Assembly (NCBI GenBank): GCA_963524305.1
Contig: CAURGH010000009.1
Coordinates: forward strand, 12,922 to 76,921
DNA: 64,000 nucleotides
Reading direction: 5' to 3'
Source of the DNA: JABCPH02 sp963524305
GTDB taxonomy: Bacteria > Fusobacteriota > Fusobacteriia > Fusobacteriales > Leptotrichiaceae
Positions 25,342 through 34,704 of the stretch are shown piece after piece. The position numbers and the translations under genes were made by a program. How positions within the stretch are numbered: the stretch's first letter is position 1; every line of letters starts with the position of its first letter. The notes under the pieces were generated by a model. That model searched no databases and was not told the DNA's origin. It worked only from the letters and a program-made list of their open reading frames with translations.

Positions 25342-25779
25342 TCATGTCTCTATTATTAAATTCACAGGCCCATCACTTTCAGAAATAATTCTCATATATT
25401 GCTGAAATTGACCCGTTTGATAACTTATTCCCTTTTCAGATAATTTTAAAAGAAACATATCATAAATTTTTTTTGCTTTTTCAGCAGGTGCTGAATTAAT
25501 GTAACTAGGTCTTCTTCCTTTTTTAGTATTCCCGTATATCGTAAAATTACTCACTACTAAAAGCTCTCCATCAATATCTTCCAATGACAAATTTAACTTT
25601 CCATTTTCGTCATCAAAAATACGTAAATGAATTAATTTATCAATACAATATTCAATTTCTTTTAAACCATCTTCATGAGTAATCCCAATATAAGCAACTA
25701 TTCCTTTTTTTATCTCTGACATAAATTTATCATTAACAAACATTTTTGCTGAATTTACTCTTTGTAGTATTATTTTCAT
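25342..25779 (-). CDS. dtd: D-aminoacyl-tRNA deacylase
   Basis: The 145-aa product hydrolyses D-aminoacyl-tRNAs and Gly-tRNA-Ala. It has MKIILQRVNSAKM, GIVAYIGITHED, LVVSNFTIYGNTKKGRRPSY and the C-terminal DGPVNLIIET. Family members usually read SQFTL and GPVT at the two active-site motifs; here they are SNFTI and GPVN, a conservative departure. It overlaps the next ORF's ATG by ATGA and sits third-last in the metA operon. Confidence 0.93.
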   Translation of the reverse strand: MKIILQRVNSAKMFVNDKFMSEIKKGIVAYIGITHEDGLKEIEYCIDKLIHLRIFDDENGKLNLSLEDIDGELLVVSNFTIYGNTKKGRRPSYINSAPAEKAKKIYDMFLLKLSEKGISYQTGQFQQYMRIISESDGPVNLIIET

Positions 25780-25811
25780 ATTAAATTCCTTTATTTTTTA
25801 TATAAAATGAT

Positions 25812-26417
25812 CTATCTATAATTTTTTCTTTCTTCACCAATTGTAGTCGATAAACCATGTCCAGGATAAACTTTTATATCCTCATCCATTTTCAATAATT
25901 TTCTTAAAGATTTCCAAAGAAACATTTCACTACTAGTTGGTAAATCTGTTCGCCCATATGTCCCTCTAAACATTGTATCTCCAGAAATTAAGATTTTTTC
26001 ATCACTATCAAAATAACAAATATCCCCAATGCTATGTCCAGGCGTTTCTATTATTTCAAAATTAAAAACCTTATCGCCCTCTTTTACCTTAATAACTTCT
26101 ACATCATCTGACAATACAAATTTTTGTCCTATCCATACGGAAAGCGACAGTTCTGGATCATACAAAAAATCATATCCTCCCTCACTTACATAAACTGGAA
26201 CTTTTTTATACTCAAGTATTTGTGGTATACCAATAATATGATCAAAATGGCCATGCGTCAACAAAATTGCTCTTAAATTTAATTTTTTTTCTTTCAAATA
26301 TTCAATTAAATTTGTCATATCATTTCCACCAGGATCTATAACATAAGTATCACCATTAACGGTTATCACATAACTGTTACTTTGAACTTCAGGATTTACA
26401 AAGGTTTTAATTTCCAT
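25812..26417 (-). CDS. MBL-fold hydrolase, glyoxalase II-like
   Basis: A 201-aa metallo-beta-lactamase-fold enzyme with the zinc motif THGHFDHIIG (about residues 55-64), a later PGHSIGDICYF (His about 132), the bridging Asp in SGDTMFRGTYGRTDLP (about 150) and the C-terminal YPGHG (His about 189). This set is typical of bacterial hydroxyacylglutathione-hydrolase-like proteins, which act on thioesters; with no glutathione genes visible the true substrate is unclear. It lies between mscS and dtd. Confidence 0.9.
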   Translation of the reverse strand: MEIKTFVNPEVQSNSYVITVNGDTYVIDPGGNDMTNLIEYLKEKKLNLRAILLTHGHFDHIIGIPQILEYKKVPVYVSEGGYDFLYDPELSLSVWIGQKFVLSDDVEVIKVKEGDKVFNFEIIETPGHSIGDICYFDSDEKILISGDTMFRGTYGRTDLPTSSEMFLWKSLRKLLKMDEDIKVYPGHGLSTTIGEERKNYR

Positions 26418-26459
26418 CTTTTTCTCCTTTCTCTACAATTATTTCTATAAATTATATTT

Positions 26460-27356
26460 TTATTTATTATATGTTTCTTGATCATTAACTTGCTTGTTAA
26501 TATGAATATCCATTTGAGGATACGGTATTTCTATATTTTCCTCGTCAAATCGAATTTTTATCTCTTCATTTAATTTTAATTTCAAATTAAAATAATTCTC
26601 GCTTTTTGTATAGACAAGAACATTAAAATTAACTGCTGATTCTCCTAATTCTGCAACTCCTATAGTTGGCTCTGGAACTGGTAAAATATAGTGTTCTTTC
26701 TCATTATTTCCTTCAACTGACTTCTGATCTTTTCGAAAAATATTTTTTCTAACAATATCACTTAAAACTTCTTTTACTTTTTTTATATCGCTATTATACG
26801 AAACTCCGATAAGCATATCAAGCCTTCTAACCTTTTCATTAGTAATATTTCTAAGCTCTGTATTTGTAATAATCCCATTTGGAATAATCACAAGCTCATT
26901 TTGAGGGGTTTTCATCTTAGTATAAAACAATTCGATACTCTTAACCTCTCCCATATACTTATTATATTCAATCACATCTCCAACTTTAAATGGTTTAAAA
27001 GTCAATATTATCAATCCACCACCAAAATTTCCAATAGTTTCTTTAAATGCAATCCCTAAAACAATTCCCGCTGCACTGAAAAAGGTTGTTATTGAAGATG
27101 TATTTATACCAAGTATATCAATCAAAACATAAGTTAATACGATATAATACAATATTGAATAAAGTGACATTAGAAAAGAAGCAACACTTTTATCGATACG
27201 TGATTTATCTAGTATAACCCTTATTACCTTATCTATATGTTTTTTAACATATTTTGCAATTTTAAAAATTACAATCATTATTATAATTTTAAACGCATTC
27301 TCTTTTAAAAAACGAGATAAATTTTCCCATTCTAAAAACTCTTTAAGTCCCTTCAA
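26460..27356 (-). CDS. Small-conductance mechanosensitive channel, MscS family
   Basis: A 298-aa inner-membrane protein with three hydrophobic helices in the first about 125 residues. The third holds the pore signature AAGIVLGIAFKETIGNFGGG (about 95-114), followed by the beta domain FKVGDVIEY...GEVKSIELFYTKMKTPQNELVIIPN and a C-terminal cytoplasmic domain. It releases solutes upon hypo-osmotic shock. It is second gene in the metA operon. Confidence 0.93.
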   Translation of the reverse strand: MKGLKEFLEWENLSRFLKENAFKIIIMIVIFKIAKYVKKHIDKVIRVILDKSRIDKSVASFLMSLYSILYYIVLTYVLIDILGINTSSITTFFSAAGIVLGIAFKETIGNFGGGLIILTFKPFKVGDVIEYNKYMGEVKSIELFYTKMKTPQNELVIIPNGIITNTELRNITNEKVRRLDMLIGVSYNSDIKKVKEVLSDIVRKNIFRKDQKSVEGNNEKEHYILPVPEPTIGVAELGESAVNFNVLVYTKSENYFNLKLKLNEEIKIRFDEENIEIPYPQMDIHINKQVNDQETYNK

Positions 27357-27374
27357 TTTTTACTCCTTTTACTT

Positions 27375-28304
27375 TTATAAATTTTCCAACTCTTCTAAAT
27401 TGTACGGTGTTTCTTGATATACATAATGATTTATCCAATTTACAAATAAAAGATTTGCATGTGCTTTCCAATTAAAAATAGGCTTTTTAGTAGGATCATC
27501 TTCTGGATAATAGTTGAATGGTACATCTATTTTTTTATGTTGACTTATATCTCTTTCATATTCCTTTGCCAGAGTAAATCGATCATATTCTAAATGCCCC
27601 GTTAAGAAAATTTTTCTTTTATCTTTGCTTCTAATGATACTAACTCCTGCTTCATCCGATTTAGCCAAAATTTCCAATTCAGGCTCCTTCAAAATATCAC
27701 TTTCTTCTATCTTAGTATGTCTTGAGTGTGGCATATTAAAAATTTCATCAAATCCTCTAAACAATTCATTGTTCTCATACTCTTCTTTCAATTTAATAGG
27801 AAAAATTCCAAAAACTTTCTTATTCAACTGATATTTTTTGATTCCATAATGATAATAAAGTCCCGCTTGTGCTCCCCAACAAATGTGTAATACAGAAAAT
27901 ACGTGCTTTTGGCTCCATTCCATAATTCTCATTATTTCTTTCCAATAAATAACATCTTCAAAATCAAGTGTTTCAATCGGCGCTCCTGTAATAATCATTC
28001 CATCAAATCTTTCGCCTTTTATATCATCAAAAGTTTTATAAAAGTTTTCCATATGCTCTTCTGAAATATTTTTTGATTTATAAGTATCCATTCTTAACAA
28101 TGTTACTTCGATTTGTAATGGTGTATTGCTTATCAATCTCAACAATTGAGTTTCCGTCTCAATTTTTGTCGGCATTAAGTTTACAATAACAAATTTCAAA
28201 GGACGAATATCTTGGGATAATGCTCTACTTTCTTTCATTACGAAAATATTCTCCTTAGCTAAAATATCTACAGCCGGCAAGTTATTTGGTATTTTTATAG
28301 GCAT
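27375..28304 (-). CDS. metA: Homoserine O-acetyltransferase (MetA type)
   Basis: The 309-aa protein is of the MetA/HTS glutamine-amidotransferase-like fold. The catalytic Cys lies in HICWGAQAGLYYHYGI (about residue 142), His in TGHLEYDR (about 235) and Glu in the same motif. In E. coli MetA the loop after ITGAP binds succinyl-CoA; here the sequence is ITGAPIETLDFEDVIYW, with the Glu known from B. cereus MetA to impose acetyl-CoA use. The product is therefore predicted to acetylate homoserine for methionine synthesis. It is first gene of a five-gene operon and adjacent to the methionine importer. Confidence 0.93.
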   Translation of the reverse strand: MPIKIPNNLPAVDILAKENIFVMKESRALSQDIRPLKFVIVNLMPTKIETETQLLRLISNTPLQIEVTLLRMDTYKSKNISEEHMENFYKTFDDIKGERFDGMIITGAPIETLDFEDVIYWKEIMRIMEWSQKHVFSVLHICWGAQAGLYYHYGIKKYQLNKKVFGIFPIKLKEEYENNELFRGFDEIFNMPHSRHTKIEESDILKEPELEILAKSDEAGVSIIRSKDKRKIFLTGHLEYDRFTLAKEYERDISQHKKIDVPFNYYPEDDPTKKPIFNWKAHANLLFVNWINHYVYQETPYNLEELENL

Positions 28305-28349
28305 TTCATATTCTCCTTTCTTTGTTCTTTGTTAAAACTTATCCATAAT

Positions 28350-28379
28350 ATAATACCATAAAACTTTTATTTTTTCCAA
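28350..28379 (-). promoter_or_regulatory. Promoter of metA operon
   Basis: TTGGAA (28379-28374), 18-base spacer, TATTAT (28355-28350), with an extended TGG before the -10. No S-box or other methionine riboswitch was seen. Confidence 0.6.
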
Positions 28380-28447
28380 TATTTTTATAAAAATTTTATA
28401 AAATATTTTTTATATATTTTTATTCTCAAATTTTTTATTTCTGACAA

Positions 28448-28500
28448 ATAAAAACTGCCTCATAAGATTAATTTTTTAAACTTATAAAGCAGTTTTTTTC
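28448..28500. terminator. Terminator of metQ, probably bidirectional
   Basis: On the minus strand CTGCTTTATAAG pairs with CTTATGAGGCAG and is flanked by A and T runs on both sides. It ends the metNIQ transcript ahead of metA. Confidence 0.75.
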
Positions 28501-28538
28501 TATTTTTATAATTTAATCATAATTATTTACTACTCAAC

Positions 28539-29357
28539 TTAAAATGCTGGTACTAAATTTTTCTCAGCAATGTATTGTTTTACTTTTTCAGAACTTCTCA
28601 ATGCTTTCATTAATTTTTGTATTCTAGGATCATTTTCATTACCTTTTAATACAGTAACAACGTTTGCATATGGCGAATCTTTATCTTCAACTAAAATCGC
28701 ATCTTTTTTCAATGTCAATTTAGCATCTAATGCAAAATTATTATTAATAATAGCTGCCGCTACTTCACCTAATCTTGGTGCAATTTGTTCTGCTGATAAT
28801 TCTACAAATTTAATATTTTTAGGGTTCGATACAATATCTTTTGTTGTCGCTGTTAAGTTTTTGTTATCTTTTAATTTGATAACTCCTGCTTTATCCAATA
28901 AAATTAATGCTCTTGCACCATTTGTTGGATCATTTGGAATTAAAATAGTATCTCCTGATTTTAATTCATTAACATTTTTAATTTTTTTAGAATAAACTGC
29001 TATTGGTTCAATATGAACTGTTCCAACTGACACTAAATCTAAATGTTTTTCTTTAGCAAAATTTTTCATGTAAGGCACGTGTTGGAAGAAGTTTGCATCA
29101 ATACTTTTATCTCCAACTGCTATATTTGGTTGAATATAGTCTGTAAATTCAACGATTTCCAAATCTACTCCTTCTTTTTTCAAATCATCTTTTACCAATT
29201 TCAAAATTTCTGCATGTGGAACTGGTGATGCTCCAACTTTTAATTTTTGTAATTTTGTTCCTGAATCTGCTTTTGCTGAGGCGTTATTATCAGTTTTAGA
29301 TCCACAAGATACTAAAAAGAATAACGCTGCTGTTAGTCCTAATAATAATTTTTTCAT
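28539..29357 (-). CDS. metQ: Methionine-binding lipoprotein, MetQ family
   Basis: The 272-aa protein has a lipoprotein signal (MKKLLLGLTAALFFLVSCGS, lipid on Cys18). The NlpA/MetQ fold is marked by KVGASPVPHAEILKLV, FTDYIQPN, DANFFQHVPYMK and LIPNDPTNGARALILLDKAG. It captures methionine for MetNI. It is a close paralogue of the next gene upstream (29550-30365) and has a separate promoter, so the cell can vary the two binding proteins independently. Confidence 0.95.
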   Translation of the reverse strand: MKKLLLGLTAALFFLVSCGSKTDNNASAKADSGTKLQKLKVGASPVPHAEILKLVKDDLKKEGVDLEIVEFTDYIQPNIAVGDKSIDANFFQHVPYMKNFAKEKHLDLVSVGTVHIEPIAVYSKKIKNVNELKSGDTILIPNDPTNGARALILLDKAGVIKLKDNKNLTATTKDIVSNPKNIKFVELSAEQIAPRLGEVAAAIINNNFALDAKLTLKKDAILVEDKDSPYANVVTVLKGNENDPRIQKLMKALRSSEKVKQYIAEKNLVPAF

Positions 29358-29420
29358 ATTTTCCTCCTAAATTTAATTATCAAAATAATATCTATAGATT
29401 TATTATTTTTTGTATTTTTA

Positions 29421-29450
29421 ATTATAGCGAACATTTTTTTAATTTTCATT
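29421..29450 (-). promoter_or_regulatory. Candidate promoter between the two metQ genes
   Basis: TATAAT (29426-29421) with a poor -35 (ATGAAA, 18 bases upstream) on the minus strand, within a 190-base gap. Confidence 0.45.
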
Positions 29451-29549
29451 ATATTTTGGTTATAAAAATATTTTGTGTATTAATTATTTTCTTAAAATAT
29501 AATATTCATAAAAAATAACTATTTTTTATTACATTTTATATGCAATCAT

Positions 29550-30365
29550 TTAAAATGTAGGTATTATAACATCTTTATATTTTTCTTGTATAAATTTTTT
29601 CACTTTTTCGCTTTTCAACGCTTTATATAATTTTTGTACTCTTGGGTCATTTTCGTTGCCTTTTAATACTGCTAACACATTCGCATATGGCGAGTCTTTA
29701 TCTTCATTTAAAATCCCATTTTGTTTTGGATTTAATCCTGCATTTAAAGCAAAGCTACTGTTTATAAAGGCTGCATCTACTTCTTTATATCTTGGTGCAA
29801 TTTGATCAGCTGACATTTCCACAAATTTTAAATTTTTCTTATTTTCAATAATATCAGTTAATTTAGTACCAAAATCTTTATTATTTTTAACTTTTATAAT
29901 TCCTTTTTTATCCATAATTAATAATGCTCTAGCTAAATTTGTAGGATCATTTGGAACAATTATTGTAGCTCCATTTTTTAATTCATCTACACTTTTAACT
30001 TTATCTGAATACATAGACAATGTTGGTAAATATAAAGGTCCTACTGCTGTCATCTCAAATCCATTTTTCTTTCCAAAATTTTCCATATAAGGTTTATGTT
30101 GGAATAAATTTGCATCAACACTTTTATCTTGCAATGCTTTATCTGGTTGAACATAGTCATTAAATTCAACAATTTCCATGTCCACTCCTTCTTTTAACAA
30201 ATCATCCTTTACTAATTTCAATAATTCACCAGCTGGAATTGGTGTCGCTGCCACTTTTAATTTCTCAACTTTACCATTTTTCCCTGCTTCAACTGATTTA
30301 TTATCAGTTTTCCCGCAAGATACTAAACATAACGATACTGCTAATCCTAATAATAATTTTTTCAT
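29550..30365 (-). CDS. metQ: Methionine-binding lipoprotein, MetQ paralogue
   Basis: The 271-aa protein has a lipoprotein signal ending VSCGK (Cys17) and the MetQ fold: KVAATPIPAGELLKLV, FNDYVQPDKALQDKSVDANL, FQHKPYMENFG and IVPNDPTNLARALLIMDKKG. It lies 21 bases after metI and is the binding protein most tightly linked to the transporter. Ligand differences from the neighbouring copy cannot be read from sequence. Confidence 0.95.
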   Translation of the reverse strand: MKKLLLGLAVSLCLVSCGKTDNKSVEAGKNGKVEKLKVAATPIPAGELLKLVKDDLLKEGVDMEIVEFNDYVQPDKALQDKSVDANLFQHKPYMENFGKKNGFEMTAVGPLYLPTLSMYSDKVKSVDELKNGATIIVPNDPTNLARALLIMDKKGIIKVKNNKDFGTKLTDIIENKKNLKFVEMSADQIAPRYKEVDAAFINSSFALNAGLNPKQNGILNEDKDSPYANVLAVLKGNENDPRVQKLYKALKSEKVKKFIQEKYKDVIIPTF

Positions 30366-30386
30366 TTTTTATACCTCCTATAAATT

Positions 30387-31070
30387 TTATGCTCTTGTTC
30401 TCTTATTTGTTATTGTTTTTACTAATAAATCTCCAATAAATTGAACAATTTGAACTAGTATAATTATTACTATTGTTGCCTGCCACATTATTTCAGGATT
30501 TGATCTTTGATACCCATCAATTACTGCTGAATTTCCAAGACCTCCTCCTCCAATAGCTCCTGCCATTGCTGAATAACCAATCAAGCTAATAATAGTCAAT
30601 GTCAACCCATGAATTAATGATGGCAATGCTTCTGGAAGCATCACTTTAAATATCATTTGACCTGTTGTCGCTCCCATTGATTTAGAAGCTTCTATTAATC
30701 CTGGACTAACTTCTTTTAATGAACCTTCAATTATTCTTGCTACAAATGGCGCAGCTCCCAGTGAAAGTGGTATAATAAACGCTATACTTCCATAAGATTG
30801 TCCAACAACTTTTCTAGATAACGGAATCAATAAAACCATTAAAATTACAAATGGAATCGATCTTGTAATATTTACTAAAATTACATCTAATATTTTGTGT
30901 AATGTTTTATTTGGTTTAATCCCTTTAGCTTCCGACGTAACTAGCAATATCCCAATCGGTAATCCAATTATTAATGAAACCACTGTTGCAATTAATACCA
31001 TGTAAACTGTTTCCCACAAAGGAATCAACATATTCTCAAAATGTAAAAACTTTATCCAATCAAATCTCAT
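30387..31070 (-). CDS. metI: Methionine ABC transporter permease
   Basis: The 227-aa inner-membrane permease has five hydrophobic segments and the ABC-contact loop EASKSMGATTGQMIFKVMLPEALPSLIHG (about 148-175; EAA-like motif). The MetI signature ITRSIPFVILMVLLIPLSR lies around 70-90. It starts one base after the metN stop, implying coupled translation. Confidence 0.96.
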   Translation of the reverse strand: MRFDWIKFLHFENMLIPLWETVYMVLIATVVSLIIGLPIGILLVTSEAKGIKPNKTLHKILDVILVNITRSIPFVILMVLLIPLSRKVVGQSYGSIAFIIPLSLGAAPFVARIIEGSLKEVSPGLIEASKSMGATTGQMIFKVMLPEALPSLIHGLTLTIISLIGYSAMAGAIGGGGLGNSAVIDGYQRSNPEIMWQATIVIIILVQIVQFIGDLLVKTITNKRTRA

Positions 31071-31071
31071 A

Positions 31072-32178
31072 CTATAAAACCTCCAATTCTACTTTATTTT
31101 CTTTTAACCATGCTAAAATTTCTTCCCCTATTTCTTTATTTGTCATAATCTCAATCAATAAATTTCCAACTATAATATTGCTTACCTTATCAATAAATCC
31201 ACCTAAAATATTTATTTCAACATCAAATTTCTTAATAATCTCTGTCACAAATGCTCTATTAACTTGGTCCTCTGTCAATTTCAATTTTAATGCCAACGTT
31301 TCAGTATTTTTACTTCTCTTAAGAAGCTCTTCATCACTTCTAAACTCATCATGCGGAATATTTGCAACAAATTCTTTTGCTAAATCTGATTTAGGATTCA
31401 AGAATATTTCTTTTGTTTCTCCCTCTTCAATAATTTTTCCTTCAGACATTATTGTAGCCTTATTACATACTTTTCTAATAACTTCCATTTGATGTGTAAT
31501 CAAAATAATCGTTATCCCAAATTTTTTGTTAATATCCTTCAACAATTCTAAAATCGAATTTGTAGTTCTCGGATCTAGCGCACTTGTTGCCTCATCCGAC
31601 AAAAGAATTTGAGGATTATTTGCCAACGCTCTAGCTATTGCCACTCTCTGTTTTTGCCCTCCTGACAACTGTTCTGGATAACTATTTTTCTTATCTAAAA
31701 GTCCTACTATTTCCAATAATTCATCAACTCTTTTAGCAATATCCTTTTTCTTCCACCCAGAGATTTCCAAAGGAAACGCAACATTTCCAGCAACATCTCT
31801 TGAATTTAACAAATTAAAATGCTGGAAGATCATTCCAGTTTTCTTTCTATACTGTCTCAATTGAACTGGCTTAAATTCCAAAATATTTTTATTTTCAAAT
31901 GTTTTTTCAGTTATATTTTCATTCTCTTTATTTTTCTTATTCTTATTTTTTTTAGGAACTATTTGATGTCTTACAAAAATCTCTCCAGATGTAGGCTCTT
32001 CCAATCTATTCAATAACCTAATCAAAGTTGATTTTCCAGCTCCACTAAGTCCCATAATACCGTAAATATCACCTTTATCTATCTCTAAATTAATATTATC
32101 TACAGCAACTATTTCTCTATCAGTTCCTATATTATATCTTTTATTCAAATTTTTTATAGTAATTAATTTTTCACTCAT
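31072..32178 (-). CDS. metN: Methionine ABC transporter ATPase with NIL domain
   Basis: The 368-aa ATPase carries Walker A GLSGAGKSTLIRLLNRL (about 41-57), signature LSGGQKQRVAIARAL, Walker B ILLSDEATSALDP and switch ITHQ. The about 95-residue C-terminus is a NIL domain (methionine sensor that inhibits transport). A Lys/Asn-rich insertion (KKNKNKKNKENENITEK, about 75-92) separates the Walker A region from the Q-loop, longer than in E. coli MetN. It heads metN-metI-metQ-metQ. Confidence 0.96.
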   Translation of the reverse strand: MSEKLITIKNLNKRYNIGTDREIVAVDNINLEIDKGDIYGIMGLSGAGKSTLIRLLNRLEEPTSGEIFVRHQIVPKKNKNKKNKENENITEKTFENKNILEFKPVQLRQYRKKTGMIFQHFNLLNSRDVAGNVAFPLEISGWKKKDIAKRVDELLEIVGLLDKKNSYPEQLSGGQKQRVAIARALANNPQILLSDEATSALDPRTTNSILELLKDINKKFGITIILITHQMEVIRKVCNKATIMSEGKIIEEGETKEIFLNPKSDLAKEFVANIPHDEFRSDEELLKRSKNTETLALKLKLTEDQVNRAFVTEIIKKFDVEINILGGFIDKVSNIIVGNLLIEIMTNKEIGEEILAWLKENKVELEVL

Positions 32179-32292
32179 TTTCCACCTACTACTCTCAAAT
32201 TATTTTTATTATTTTTATTATTTTTTTGAATATTTCAAAAAATTTTAATATCTATTATCATCTAATTTAATTTTCTAATTCTAAACAACCAG

Positions 32293-32361
32293 ATTTGTTC
32301 GATAACCAAACAACTAAAACACAATTTTTTATTTCTAGTATTTTTTAATTATCGAACAAAT
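32293..32361. repeat. 13-bp inverted repeat between two transporter operons
   Basis: ATTTGTTCGATAA (32293-32305) and TTATCGAACAAAT (32349-32361) are exact inverted copies, 43 bases apart, between the amino acid importer and metN. No T tract follows on either strand, so a simple terminator is unlikely. A related half-site, AATTATCGAATAAATT, occurs at 38148-38163 between the two mgtE genes. Confidence 0.6.
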
Positions 32362-32367
32362 TCTACC

Positions 32368-33093
32368 TTAATAAATTGTATTTAAAAACTTTTTCACCCT
32401 TTGTGAATCAGGATTTTCAAATATTTTTTTTGAATCTCCCTTTTCTAAAATTTCTCCTTTTTCCAATACTACCACTTTATCTGATATTTCTTTTACAAAA
32501 TTCATTTCGTGACTGACTATTAACATTGTTATCTTATCATTCTTTAATTTTCTTATTATATCTAGAACTTCTTTTACTAATTCAGGATCCAACGCCGAAG
32601 TTGGCTCATCAAACAACAAAATATCTGGTCGAAGCGACAGCGCTCTAGCTATTGCCACTCTTTGTTTTTGCCCTCCTGATAATTCGCTCGGAAAATTATC
32701 AATTTTATCAATCAATCCTACAACTTCCAAAGTTTCTTCAGCAATTTTATTCGCTTCCTTTTTATCCATCTTCTTAACTAATTCCAAAGTTTTAACTATA
32801 TTATTTCTCACTGACATATGCGGAAATAAATTAAATGTTTGGAATACCATTCCTGTTTTTAGTAACATTTCTTTTTTTATTTTCTTATCTTTTAAGTTAT
32901 TTCCTTCAATTAAGATATCACCACTTGTAATTGTTTCTAAATCAATTATACTTCTTAGTATCGTAGATTTTCCACTTCCAGAAGGCCCTATCAATGAAAC
33001 AACCTCTCCTTTTTTTATTTCTAGATTAATATTATCAAGAACCACATTTTTCCCAAATTGTTTTTTTAAATTTTTTACTTCTATTATTTTCAT
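32368..33093 (-). CDS. Polar amino acid ABC transporter ATPase
   Basis: The 241-aa ATPase of the GlnQ/HisP type has Walker A IGPSGSGKSTILRSI (about 34-48), Q-loop GMVFQTFNLFPHM, signature LSGGQKQRVAIARAL, Walker B ILLFDEPTSALDP and SHEM switch. It is third gene of the importer operon preceded by the CCHHHH leader. Confidence 0.95.
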   Translation of the reverse strand: MKIIEVKNLKKQFGKNVVLDNINLEIKKGEVVSLIGPSGSGKSTILRSIIDLETITSGDILIEGNNLKDKKIKKEMLLKTGMVFQTFNLFPHMSVRNNIVKTLELVKKMDKKEANKIAEETLEVVGLIDKIDNFPSELSGGQKQRVAIARALSLRPDILLFDEPTSALDPELVKEVLDIIRKLKNDKITMLIVSHEMNFVKEISDKVVVLEKGEILEKGDSKKIFENPDSQRVKKFLNTIY

Positions 33094-33102
33094 TGATTTC
33101 TC

Positions 33103-33756
33103 CTAAAGTCTTACTTTATTTCTTTTTTCTAAATTTTTAAAGATTCTATCTATACAAAAGCTTAATATTAAATATATAATAATTGCACAAACATACGGTT
33201 TTACATTATAATATGTATTTGCCAATTCCTTTGTTCTCTTCATAACTTCTGTAACTGCCAAAACATACACTAACGATGTATCTTTAATCAAACTGATTGC
33301 TTCATTTCCTAAAGTCGGCAACACACGTCTAATTGCTTGTGGCAAAATAATATAAAATGTTTTTTGCCAATAACTATATCCCAACACTTTTGCAGCTTCA
33401 TGCTGACCTTTATCAATACTCTCAAATCCACCTCTAATAATCTCAACCAAGTATGCTGTATAATTTATTACAAATGTAATTGTAGCAGCAACATATGGTT
33501 CTAACGTAATTTTATACCCAGCAATAGGTACAAACGGCAACCCATAATAAATAATAAACAATTGCAACATCAATGGTGTTCCTCTAAAAACCCAAGTATA
33601 AATTGACATTAACACTTGAATAACTTTATTTTTGCCTGTATAAGCTAATGCTCCTAAAATCCCTAACGGTACTGAAAATAACACTGTTAAAATATATAAA
33701 ACAATTATATTCGGTAATGTTTTTAATAATTCTATAAATATTTGATACGACGACAT
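33103..33756 (-). CDS. Polar amino acid ABC transporter permease
   Basis: The 217-aa permease of the HisM/GlnP family has about five membrane helices, VFRGTPLMLQLFIIYYGLP near residue 57 and the EAA loop EAAKVLGYSYWQKTFYIILPQAIRRVLP (about 139-166). As in single-permease systems it may homodimerise. It starts 86 bases after the binding-protein gene. Confidence 0.95.
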   Translation of the reverse strand: MSSYQIFIELLKTLPNIIVLYILTVLFSVPLGILGALAYTGKNKVIQVLMSIYTWVFRGTPLMLQLFIIYYGLPFVPIAGYKITLEPYVAATITFVINYTAYLVEIIRGGFESIDKGQHEAAKVLGYSYWQKTFYIILPQAIRRVLPTLGNEAISLIKDTSLVYVLAVTEVMKRTKELANTYYNVKPYVCAIIIYLILSFCIDRIFKNLEKRNKVRL

Positions 33757-33842
33757 ATTTTTAATTTCCTTCCTACTATCCTTCTATTTTACTTTATTTT
33801 TAACAAATTTTCAATTATCCAATTTGTTTTATTTCTTGCTTG

Positions 33843-34631
33843 CTATTTAAACCATTTTGAAGATATTTTATTATATTCTCCAGATGCTTTTGCTTCATCA
33901 ATACCTTTATTTATAGCATCAATTAATACCTTATTTCCTTTTTTCGCAGCCACTGCCATTTCTTCTTTACCGTAATTTTCATTTAAAATAACATATAATG
34001 CTTTTTTGCTTTGATCTTCTTTAATTTTTTTAATATATCTCGCAAACGCTTCATCAATTACAATCGCATCAATTCTTTTAGCATCTAAATCCAAGAATGC
34101 TTGATCATATTGTGCATATCCTTTAAATTCTTTAAACGCTTTATCTTCTCCAAGTTTTTTAACTTTTTCTTCTCCGCTACTTTGAGTTTGCACTCCAACT
34201 ACTTTTCCTTTTAAATCTGCTTTCGATTTAATATTAGAATCTACTCTTGTTATAATTACTTGGCTATTAGAAAGATAAGGTTTTGACATTTCAGTTTGTT
34301 GAGCTCTTTCTGGTGTGATTGTCAATCCATTCCAAATCAAATCAATATTTCCACTATTTAAGTCCATTATTTTTGAATCCCAGTTTATTGGCTTGAACTC
34401 TACTTCCATATTCAATTTTTTCGCTACATATCTAGCTAAATCTATATCAAATCCTACAAGCTCTCCCTTTTCATTTTTAAATCCCATCGGTGCAAATGTA
34501 TCGTCTAATCCAATTACAATTTTTTTAGGAAGTTGACCTCCCGTTGACTTATTATCATTTTTTTCTTCTTTTTGAACACTGCACATCATTATGGACAGTG
34601 CCATCATTACTAACATTACTAATTTTTTCAT
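33843..34631 (-). CDS. Amino acid-binding protein of the ABC importer
   Basis: The start at MKKLVMLV is chosen because GGAGGT lies 7 bases upstream; an earlier GTG contains that site. The 262-aa protein has a hydrophobic signal ending SIMMCSVQ, a poor lipobox (Met at -1) but plausible lipid anchor. It has a type II binding fold: KIVIGLDDTFAPMGFKNEKGELVGFDIDLARYVA, NWDSKIMDLNSGNIDLIWNGLTITPERAQ. Ligand is probably a polar amino acid. The His- and Cys-coded leader peptide upstream points to histidine or cystine, an inference. Confidence 0.93.
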   Translation of the reverse strand: MKKLVMLVMMALSIMMCSVQKEEKNDNKSTGGQLPKKIVIGLDDTFAPMGFKNEKGELVGFDIDLARYVAKKLNMEVEFKPINWDSKIMDLNSGNIDLIWNGLTITPERAQQTEMSKPYLSNSQVIITRVDSNIKSKADLKGKVVGVQTQSSGEEKVKKLGEDKAFKEFKGYAQYDQAFLDLDAKRIDAIVIDEAFARYIKKIKEDQSKKALYVILNENYGKEEMAVAAKKGNKVLIDAINKGIDEAKASGEYNKISSKWFK

Positions 34632-34704
34632 TGTTTCTACCTCCACTATTTTAAGACATTTAATTTTTAAATTTATAAATTTTTCATTTTAGAAAGTTAT
34701 AAAA

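Noticed and set aside
30974..31492. 172-aa plus-strand ORF opposite metN
   Set aside because: Antisense to well-supported metN/metI; AT-rich low-complexity composition, no SD.
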